Origin: Methanoplanus endosymbiosus
GTDB taxonomy: Archaea > Halobacteriota > Methanomicrobia > Methanomicrobiales > Methanomicrobiaceae
Reading direction: 5' to 3'
DNA: 64,000 bases
Assembly: GCF_024662215.1 (NCBI RefSeq)
Contig: NZ_CP096115.1
Location: 1,550,001-1,614,000 of the forward strand
Positions 18,925 to 26,160 of the stretch are shown piece after piece; positions within the stretch are counted from its first letter, which is position 1; each line of letters begins with the position of its first letter. The position numbers were made by a program, and so were the translations under genes. The notes beneath the pieces are model-generated. The model had not been told where the DNA came from. It saw only the letters and a list, made by a program, of their open reading frames with translations, and did not search any database.

Positions 18925-20901
18925 TTAATCCTCTGTAAATTTCCTTTTAATTCCAAATGGTTCATATTTCCGTCCTCCACCCTGATAGAACTTGGTGAAG
19001 AACTCAACATAGTGCAGACGAATTGAATGCAAACCGCCGCCAAGGAGACCAAGTGCGGTGTTTAAAATGTGTCCGAGAAGGAACACAACAATTCCTGCGA
19101 TAATTAAAACTATACTCATAATACTGAAATCAGCCATTGCAGGTTCTATCATCATACCAATAGAGATAAAGTTTGTAACTGCTGCAATTGCAACCGATGA
19201 CAGACCAACTGCTGCAAGACGTGTATATGATAACACGTGGCTGATAACGGTCGGGAGTTCCATCAGCTCAAGGGCTGATTCCTGTCCGATTCCGACAATA
19301 CCTGCGATAAGCAGAACTGCTCCGAATATACCGAATATATTGAATCCGGAGACAAGCGGTGCAAACCCTGAAAGATCAGGCATAAGCGGCAGTGCGAACA
19401 TTGACCAGAGAATAAAGAGAATACCCCACATTACAAAGATCCATCCAAGCTGCCCAAAAATAACTTTCTTCTGGTGCTCACCGGGATGTATAGTCTTTTT
19501 TGCGTTGTATATGTGAAGACTCCTTCCAAGAGTGATGTGTAAAATTCCAACCCATGCTGACAGAATCAGCATCAGTATTGCGTCCGGTCCTGCACCACCA
19601 TGGGCCGCCCCTATGTGAAAGTGGCGATTGATCCATAATGGATTCCATGGCAATGCAAATCCTAAGAATTCGCTGTAAAACAGACCGAAAATAATACTTG
19701 AAACACTTGCGTTTCTCAGTACGTCAAGGAGCAGATTTCCTGCTTCACTTCCCTTAACCATCCTGCGAAGCCCAAAGCTCGCTGCAAGCAGTATAAGACC
19801 ATATCCCACATCTCCGAGAATAAATCCGAAGAATATCGGGAAGACGATTGCGACAAGAAGTGTCGGGTCAAATTCACTGTATTTCGGCCTTGAATAAATA
19901 TCAACCAGAACTTCGGTTGGTTTTGCAAAGTCCGGATTATCGTATTCTACCGGAACAGTGTCTTTATCATAATCAACTTCTGTTTCGGTGACAAAGACCT
20001 TACCTCCGGTAACGGATTCAAGGTCTTTTATGAGAGCCGCTGTCTTATCGGATGGAACCCATCCTTCGGCAACGAACGCCTCATCTGTGGTGGCAAATCT
20101 AAGCGGAACTTCCGCCCGTTCAACTTCTGCCGTGAGCAGTTCATCGCATGCCACCAAAAACGATGCATGCTTTTCTTTCTGAGCAGAAATCTGCTCATCT
20201 AACTTACCAATCTCGCTTTCGAGACGGGTGATCTCATGAGTAAACCGGGAAATGCACTCCTTTGCCGTGCCATCCTCTGCAGGAATGACAACAGATGAAA
20301 ATCCAGCATCTGAAAGTGCTCTGTCGGCCTTTTCAGAATCAGATTTTGCTACAACTGCAATAAGGAGATTACCGGGCACTTCTGCTGTGAAATATTTTTC
20401 ACAGTCAACCGGAAGTTCAGTGTCCGCGGGTATATGACCTGCAAATACATTTACTTCCTCGTAGCCCCTGAGCAGTGAAAGATCCACAGGTACAGCAACA
20501 AAGGGTTCAAGCTCCGCTACTTTCTGCTGGTTTTCGCGAAGTGTAGTCTCCAGGCTGTTCTTCTTGTCAACCAGAGACGAGACTTCCTTCTCAATTGCAG
20601 GAAGCTCACTTTCAACTTTTGCAGATAACGTGCCTGATTTCTGCGCTGTTCCAGGCTCAATATCACCGGACGACAGCCCGATCATATTGATTATGGATCG
20701 TATTTTCAACAGCTCGGTGGAAGTTTCAGAGGCTCCTTTCATCGGTTTTCCGATCTTAAAGCCCTGATATTCCTCCTCCTCCTTTTCGACAAAGTCTTCT
20801 ACATGAAATACATTATAGCGATACAACTCACGTACAATCGGATCAAGCTGGTCCTTAGACGCGGCGATGAGCAGTTTGCTCATCATCTGTGCCTTAAACA
20901 T
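18925..20901 (-). CDS. atpI: A-type ATP synthase subunit I
   Basis: The 658-residue membrane stator (V-ATPase subunit a type). The N-terminal 350 residues are soluble with coiled segments, and the C-terminal half has about seven to eight membrane helices (starting YSEFDPTLLVAIVFPIFFGF). The essential arginine region is within SHVLSYTRLAAVGLS. It overlaps atpH by 8 nt and precedes atpK. Confidence 0.96.
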   Translation of the reverse strand: MFKAQMMSKLLIAASKDQLDPIVRELYRYNVFHVEDFVEKEEEEYQGFKIGKPMKGASETSTELLKIRSIINMIGLSSGDIEPGTAQKSGTLSAKVESELPAIEKEVSSLVDKKNSLETTLRENQQKVAELEPFVAVPVDLSLLRGYEEVNVFAGHIPADTELPVDCEKYFTAEVPGNLLIAVVAKSDSEKADRALSDAGFSSVVIPAEDGTAKECISRFTHEITRLESEIGKLDEQISAQKEKHASFLVACDELLTAEVERAEVPLRFATTDEAFVAEGWVPSDKTAALIKDLESVTGGKVFVTETEVDYDKDTVPVEYDNPDFAKPTEVLVDIYSRPKYSEFDPTLLVAIVFPIFFGFILGDVGYGLILLAASFGLRRMVKGSEAGNLLLDVLRNASVSSIIFGLFYSEFLGFALPWNPLWINRHFHIGAAHGGAGPDAILMLILSAWVGILHITLGRSLHIYNAKKTIHPGEHQKKVIFGQLGWIFVMWGILFILWSMFALPLMPDLSGFAPLVSGFNIFGIFGAVLLIAGIVGIGQESALELMELPTVISHVLSYTRLAAVGLSSVAIAAVTNFISIGMMIEPAMADFSIMSIVLIIAGIVVFLLGHILNTALGLLGGGLHSIRLHYVEFFTKFYQGGGRKYEPFGIKRKFTED

Positions 20902-21217
20902 TTACTTTCACCTTGAACTTAGAAACAAGCATAGCTACTGCTCTGTCAAGGTTAGAAGCGGCGTCTTTTCTGAGCGATTCAGCACGCTTTTCTCCGTCAT
21001 TACGGATTTTGTCATACTTCTTCTGCGCTTCAGCACGTGCGTCTGCGGTACGCTTGATTTTGTACTCTTCAGCATCTCTTTCCGCTTTGGAAACAAGGTT
21101 TTCAGCTTCTGTTTCGGCAGATGCAATTATTTTTGCATTCTCCACCTTGGCAGCGCTGATTGATTTTTTGTAGTTTTCTTCAGTCTGTTTGATGCTCTTG
21201 AGGACCTCAGTCTTCAT
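20894..21217 (-). CDS. atpH: A-type ATP synthase subunit H
   Basis: A 107-residue coiled-coil peripheral-stalk subunit rich in Ala, Glu, Lys and Arg (EYKIKRTADARAEAQKKYD). It is the first gene of the operon. A strong GAGGAGGG site lies 5-13 nt before the ATG. An A/T-rich TATA-like stretch at about 21238-21248 is too close to the start to give a leader containing that site, so the promoter is probably further upstream. Confidence 0.93.
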   Translation of the reverse strand: MKTEVLKSIKQTEENYKKSISAAKVENAKIIASAETEAENLVSKAERDAEEYKIKRTADARAEAQKKYDKIRNDGEKRAESLRKDAASNLDRAVAMLVSKFKVKVNV

Positions 21218-21487
21218 CCAACCCTCCTCTCACGGCAATATTATAAATGGAGAATGGATTAGTATTAAGAGTTACCATTTTAGGTTTGAAGCATGCCTAA
21301 AATGTAATAAAGATAAAAGAGTTTCATAATGTGCTATAATAGCTTTTGCAGAGAAATACCTGATACGCGGAATATTTTCCGGCATAACACTGTATGATTA
21401 TTCCCATGCCTGCGGACAGAACAGTTTCACAGGGTACAGCATAACAGGATTAATTTAATTCAACTTAAATATAAGTCATATAGAGCA

Positions 21488-21982
21488 TCAGTACCTCAAT
21501 TCAGAATCAGGAATTCTGACTATATCAATATTCATCCCGGAATTATCTGCCACCCTGCCCAATAATCCGGATTCAATCCTTACAAAACCACCATCAGAAT
21601 AAAAAGAAAACCCCGAGAATTCCTCAGAGGCACAGATTACATTCTGTTCAGGATGAGTACCCCTCATAATTCCACACCCAGGTATTATCTCCGGACCGGC
21701 AGAGACCACCATATTAAGCCTCCCGGACCCCGGATGACCTTTGGGGAGCACCATTACCGGCATATTGTACTCCCGGATCAGTTCAAGGAGCATAAACGCC
21801 TGCCGGGGATCACCACCTTCGGGTGCAGATACCGCAATGAGATCATCTTCCCTTACAGTCTGGCAGAGTTCCTTCTCAAAAGTCTCTATAAAAAGGATGA
21901 ATAAACGCTTCGCTCTTCCAATAAGAATAAAAGAGTTTTTCCCCTTCAGAAGAAGATTTCCCTCTTTTAGATCATATCTCAT
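21488..21982 (-). CDS. Unrecognised 164-aa α/β protein paired with a zinc ribbon
   Basis: I do not recognise this family. The protein is soluble, about 164 residues, with alternating hydrophobic strands and helices (DDLIAVSAPEGGD, then NMPVMVLPKGHPGSGRLNMV) and a Gly/Cys segment IIPGCGIMRGTHPEQNVICA. The histidine and cysteines in the second half could bind metal, but no standard motif is present. It begins 7 nt after the stop of the zinc-ribbon gene and is almost certainly co-transcribed with it. The pattern looks like a conserved methanogen hypothetical protein. Confidence 0.7.
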   Translation of the reverse strand: MRYDLKEGNLLLKGKNSFILIGRAKRLFILFIETFEKELCQTVREDDLIAVSAPEGGDPRQAFMLLELIREYNMPVMVLPKGHPGSGRLNMVVSAGPEIIPGCGIMRGTHPEQNVICASEEFSGFSFYSDGGFVRIESGLLGRVADNSGMNIDIVRIPDSELRY

Positions 21983-21989
21983 TGCCCGG

Positions 21990-22142
21990 TCATACCAGAG
22001 TCACATTTTCAGACTGGCATGATGGGCATACCGGATGTTTACCTACCGCCTCAAATGTTGTACCGCAGTCATTGCAGCGGTATTTTTTGCCTTTGAGACG
22101 CTCAGCAAGTTCAACATCCATTGGGCCGCCTACAGAACACAT
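21990..22142 (-). CDS. 50-aa zinc-ribbon protein
   Basis: A short gene of 50 residues with two CxxC knuckles: YRCNDCGTTFEA (residues 21-32) and VCPSCQSENV (38-47), a rubredoxin-like or FmdB-like zinc ribbon. ATG 22142 has GTGAG just upstream on the minus strand, and a TATA-like element occurs near 22195-22206. The tight coupling to the following 164-aa gene suggests that the two proteins act together. Confidence 0.85.
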   Translation of the reverse strand: MCSVGGPMDVELAERLKGKKYRCNDCGTTFEAVGKHPVCPSCQSENVTLV

Positions 22143-22355
22143 GAATCTCACTATGAACAGGACACCGGATAAATGTTTTTAAAAAAACTGAAACAGACAT
22201 ATATAGCAGAAATAACCCGGAATAAAGCATAAACAGTCAATTCACAGTAAAAAAAACAGAGTGCATTCGGGCATCACCAGAGAATTAATATGCTGCCGGA
22301 GAGAAACGGCAGTATATATCCGGAACATAAGAGGCAGAAATCAGTCCTTTCCCTC

Positions 22356-23252
22356 CTAATTATCCGGCTCGATATGAATGGTGACATAAACCCGGCCGTA
22401 ATGCCGGTAGAAATGATCCTCAATCTTTTCAGTGAGGGCATGCGCACTGGCTACATCCATATCCGGAGGAACAATAAGGTCAAACTCAACATGCCTGTCA
22501 GGGCCTGATCTTCTTGTCCTGACTCTGGTGTAACTGCATGATTCACCACAGTTCTGAAGAATAATACTCTCTATTTCCTGAGTATCCTCAGGCGGCAGGG
22601 ATTTATCGGTTAAATCCCAGAATGACCTCTTAACAAGACCGTAAGCAGTATGGATAATTATCAGCGAAATTCCCACCGCAATTAACGGATCAATTATCTC
22701 AAGCCCGGTTATCTTTATGAGAATCAGGCCGGCAAAGACACCAAGGGATGTATAAACATCAGTTCTCAGATGCCAGCCATCACTTTCAAGAGCAATAGAA
22801 CCGGTAGCATCTGCAACCTCAAATAATTTTGAAGAGACAAACCAGTTTGCACAGGCCGAGATGAGCATTACAACGATACCCACAGCCAGAAATTCCTCCG
22901 AGATTGGCTCTCCGCCAAATACAAGTTTCTGAAGGGCTTCCCAGAGAATTATTCCTGCGGCTGCAAAGATCAAAAGCGCCTCTACCATCCCTGAGATGTC
23001 CTCATACTTGCCATGGCCGTATGCGTGACATTCATCCGGAGGCCTGCCTGATTTTTTTACAGATAAGAAAGCAATCCCCGAAGCAATGAGGTCAATTCCG
23101 GAATGGATGGCCTCAGAGATGATACCGATCGATCCAATTGAAATTCCGGCAATCAGCTTAAATATAACCAGAACTGAGTTAGAAATAACTGAAAGAGCAG
23201 CAACATTCTTTTTTCTCTCATTTACCTCATCAGAATTCTGAATACCATTCAT
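22356..23252 (-). CDS. Cation diffusion facilitator (CDF) metal exporter
   Basis: A 298-residue CDF-family transporter that exports divalent metals in exchange for H+ or K+. Six membrane helices precede a cytoplasmic C-terminal domain. Metal-site residues are visible as AIHSGIDL in helix 2 and WHLRTDV in helix 5, along with HGKYEDISG after helix 2. The C-terminal domain has the β-strand pattern SGPDRHVEFDLIVPPDM and histidine-rich ends typical of the dimerisation domain. The metal (Zn, Fe, Mn or Co) cannot be decided from these motifs. It is a single gene downstream of the archaellin gene. Confidence 0.93.
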   Translation of the reverse strand: MNGIQNSDEVNERKKNVAALSVISNSVLVIFKLIAGISIGSIGIISEAIHSGIDLIASGIAFLSVKKSGRPPDECHAYGHGKYEDISGMVEALLIFAAAGIILWEALQKLVFGGEPISEEFLAVGIVVMLISACANWFVSSKLFEVADATGSIALESDGWHLRTDVYTSLGVFAGLILIKITGLEIIDPLIAVGISLIIIHTAYGLVKRSFWDLTDKSLPPEDTQEIESIILQNCGESCSYTRVRTRRSGPDRHVEFDLIVPPDMDVASAHALTEKIEDHFYRHYGRVYVTIHIEPDN

Positions 23253-23419
23253 ATATTAAAAAAACCTCACAAGAATCCGGATATAACTGTTATGGGCACT
23301 CTCTGAAAAATCAGTTATGCCCAATCACTCTTAATGAAAAATTCCCTCTTCAGTTTATCTGAACCGGAATTGTCTGATTCATATTTTTACACATCACTGA
23401 AAGATCCTATTGTGCTCTG

Positions 23420-24013
23420 TTATGACAGGACATTTATATTGTCAATTCCCCAGGGTGCTCTTCTGTGAATGATAAATGTCGTGGTTTTGGGAGAGTTCAT
23501 CTGAATCCTGAAGTCCTGTCCGGGATCAAGCTCCTCACCATCAGTCAGATTGAGATATACAGTATATACCTCATTGGCCTCAAGAAATGTGTCATCCGCC
23601 GCAGTTGACGGTTTAATATCAATAATGCCCCAGTAACCCTCGTCTATCATTGTACTGTCATAAAACGGATCATTCTGATCATATGTTCTCAGATAATCAG
23701 TGGTACTGTACGTCAGAACCATATTTTCAAAAGCTATAGGGTTTGCCCCCGATGAAATTCCGACATTGAAACGTATTGCACCTATCCCGTCAACCCCATC
23801 CTGTTTAATCCCATGCAGATTGCCAAGAAGAACAGGAGTGGAGCCGGTCTGTGAAATGGTGGAGTAAAGCACCCTCTCCGTCGTCTGTGTTGTAAAGTAG
23901 CCTGCCCCGATCATGGCAAAAGAGAAGACCGAAGCCACAACTACAAATGCAATCAGGACTATTGCGGCCTCAAGGCCAGTAAAAGCTTCAGAATTTGCCC
24001 GCATTACCAACAC
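23420..24013 (-). CDS. Archaellin (archaellum filament protein)
   Basis: A 197-residue archaellin. A class III signal peptide is followed by the filament core helix TGLEAAIVLIAFVVVASVFS; processing by the archaellin peptidase is expected close to the residues SEAF. Frame start is a GTG at 24013, but ATG 24004 gives a more typical short leader (MRANSEA). The rest is a β-rich outer domain (NVGISSGANPIAFENMVLTY) without cysteines. It follows arlJ by about 200 nt with its own promoter, and so can be expressed at higher levels than the assembly machinery. A type IV pilin of the same superfamily is the alternative, but the core helix matches archaellins better. Confidence 0.88.
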   Translation of the reverse strand: MLVMRANSEAFTGLEAAIVLIAFVVVASVFSFAMIGAGYFTTQTTERVLYSTISQTGSTPVLLGNLHGIKQDGVDGIGAIRFNVGISSGANPIAFENMVLTYSTTDYLRTYDQNDPFYDSTMIDEGYWGIIDIKPSTAADDTFLEANEVYTVYLNLTDGEELDPGQDFRIQMNSPKTTTFIIHRRAPWGIDNINVLS

Positions 24014-24047
24014 AAACCAGACTGCCGCCAGACATAAGACAGCATTT

Positions 24048-24061
24048 CGTAGATATCTACG
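24048..24061. promoter_or_regulatory. 14-bp perfect palindrome in the archaellin 5' region
   Basis: CGTAGATATCTACG is fully palindromic and lies about 45 nt upstream of the archaellin start, close to the predicted transcription start. It is a candidate operator. Confidence 0.4.
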
Positions 24062-24078
24062 TTACTATTGCAAAAAAT

Positions 24079-24088
24079 GGTATATAGT
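24079..24088 (-). promoter_or_regulatory. Archaellin gene TATA box
   Basis: The minus strand carries CTATATACCA about 70 nt upstream of the archaellin start. A start of transcription about 25 nt downstream would fall near 24058, next to the palindrome. Confidence 0.5.
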
Positions 24089-24216
24089 AGTTTTGAGTGT
24101 GACAATTTTTTTTCAGTCCCTCACATTCAAAAAATTATCAACAAGCAGGCAGAAACCAGAATAATCAACGACTAAAGTAAAGTCTTGAACCTCCTGCCTG
24201 TTCACTCCGCAAAAAA

Positions 24217-26160
24217 TCAGATGAAGATATTGAATATTATAAGCGCGACAAGCAGAAGAAGGACAGCATGCTTAATTCCGGCTTTAACAGAACCTTCACC
24301 CATCTGTCCAGCTATAAGTCCGGAGAATAACGCCTGTATCAGGCATGTGTGATACATAAGCCTCCTGAATGAATCAACCGCCATTGTGGATGTCTGTGAA
24401 AAAGCACCACCCGATGAAGCTATTTCCGCTCCTGATGCACCGGTTTCAGCCATATTTTCTATAATAGAGAGGAAATTTGTATTCAGAACAGAGACTACAA
24501 AGACAAAGACAAAGAATGCCAGATAAATGATGACCGTATAGATGAACATCTCTCCGGTCCTCTCTTTTTTAAGGGTCTCTGTCATTCTCGCATCACTGGA
24601 TGCAATATTTAACACCTCACCAATGTCCCCGCTCATCTCACTGGCCTTCGTGATAAGAGTAACCGTTCTTGCAATGGTTGCAGTCTTTATCCTCTTCTCA
24701 AACCTGTAAAGGGCATCATTTACACTCGCGCCCCAGTCGATATCCCTCTTGATTCTCCTAATCTCGTATGAGATCAGGCCGAGGTTGGCCCTGACAAGTA
24801 TCCCGATTGCTCCGGCAATAGTCATACCTACCCTGTTAATTCCGGCAAGCCGGTCAAGAAAATCAGGGGTGCTCCCCTCAATGCTCCTCACTCTCTTTCT
24901 CCACAGCTCAACAAATACAGCATAGGGCAGAAGAATAATAAGAAGTGCAATGATTAAATGATCGTCAATAACTGCATAATAGATCTCAGCATCTGTATAA
25001 TGCGGCGTGTTCAGGAATAAAAAAATCAGATAAATTACTGCCAGCGGGACAGATATATAAAGAATACGCTCAGATCCGTCTTCAAACCATTTCAGAGGAT
25101 CTTTTAAGAATCCCTTAATTTTCCTGGAACGTTCATATTTTTCAAGGTCCTTAAATTTCTCCTCTTCACCACCGGGAATACTGATGGTCCCCACATCAGA
25201 AAATACCTTCAGCTCGGTTGCTTTTTCAAATTTTTCAACCTTCTCATCCTTTATGCTGACCATATCCAGAAAGAGCATAAACATTATCGCACCTATCGGA
25301 AGCAGAAGATAGGTGATTCCTGTAAGCTGAAGGGTGGCGGAGCTGCCGACCATACCCATCACAACCATAATAATTATCAGAAAGAGAGGGCCCGCCACAA
25401 AAACAGTCACATAACTCTCAGCCACCATCTGAAGCAGTGATAAGAACTGCTTCTGCTCAAACCTTGCCTCATCCTGATAGAGACGCACGCGGCTTTCAAG
25501 ATAAGTGGAGACATTCCCACCGCTGTTTATCACCGAAATCAGATCCTCAAGGAAATCCTTAAATTTCTCGGATGGGGTTGTAAGGCTTAGATTTCTGAGG
25601 GCAGCAATAATATCAAGGCCGAAATACTCGGCATCCCTTACAACCTGCCTGAATTCAACTGCAACCTCACCATAAATGTCAGCATTGTCAGATATGGATT
25701 TAAAAACAGTGAGAAGTTCTGCACCACCCCTTCTCATGGCATAGAGGTATGATACTGCATTATGCAGTGTGAGATTGATCTTGGTGGCCCGTGCCCTCTT
25801 CTGCATGCCGGGATAACTCAGCATGACAAAATATGAGAAAACCGTCCCGAAAAGAAAAGCAACCAGAAATGCCAGAATTCCAACATAAAGGCGTATATCC
25901 CCCAGAAAAGAAAAATCAGGAGCGGGGAGATTAAAGACATTGTATATCTGAAGCTGAACTCCCGGAATAAAGATAAGGGAAGATATCAGATATCCTGCAA
26001 CACCAAGCGCAAATCCGGCACAGAGTGACACTATGATTGCATAATAGAGAAAACGGTGCAGAGTGATCCCGCTTCTTGATGATACCAGATCGCCGTGCAG
26101 CGTGAGATAGGCATCCTTGTTCCGCGAAATTTTCCGGTCAACATATCTGTCAATTATCAT
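24217..26160 (-). CDS. arlJ: ArlJ (FlaJ) archaellum membrane platform protein
   Basis: A 647-residue polytopic protein with two type II secretion F (T2SF) domains, separated by a long cytoplasmic linker, and membrane segments at the N-terminus, middle and C-terminus. It anchors filament assembly and binds the ATPase ArlI. The start overlaps the arlI stop by 4 nt, which signals translational coupling. Length is within the normal range for ArlJ/PilC2 proteins. Confidence 0.9.
   Translation of the reverse strand: MIIDRYVDRKISRNKDAYLTLHGDLVSSRSGITLHRFLYYAIIVSLCAGFALGVAGYLISSLIFIPGVQLQIYNVFNLPAPDFSFLGDIRLYVGILAFLVAFLFGTVFSYFVMLSYPGMQKRARATKINLTLHNAVSYLYAMRRGGAELLTVFKSISDNADIYGEVAVEFRQVVRDAEYFGLDIIAALRNLSLTTPSEKFKDFLEDLISVINSGGNVSTYLESRVRLYQDEARFEQKQFLSLLQMVAESYVTVFVAGPLFLIIIMVVMGMVGSSATLQLTGITYLLLPIGAIMFMLFLDMVSIKDEKVEKFEKATELKVFSDVGTISIPGGEEEKFKDLEKYERSRKIKGFLKDPLKWFEDGSERILYISVPLAVIYLIFLFLNTPHYTDAEIYYAVIDDHLIIALLIILLPYAVFVELWRKRVRSIEGSTPDFLDRLAGINRVGMTIAGAIGILVRANLGLISYEIRRIKRDIDWGASVNDALYRFEKRIKTATIARTVTLITKASEMSGDIGEVLNIASSDARMTETLKKERTGEMFIYTVIIYLAFFVFVFVVSVLNTNFLSIIENMAETGASGAEIASSGGAFSQTSTMAVDSFRRLMYHTCLIQALFSGLIAGQMGEGSVKAGIKHAVLLLLVALIIFNIFI

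Noticed and set aside
21238-21248. TATA box for the ATP synthase operon
   Set aside because: It is only about 25 nt from the atpH ATG, so the transcript would lack the strong GAGGAGGG site. The real promoter is probably upstream but cannot be picked by eye.
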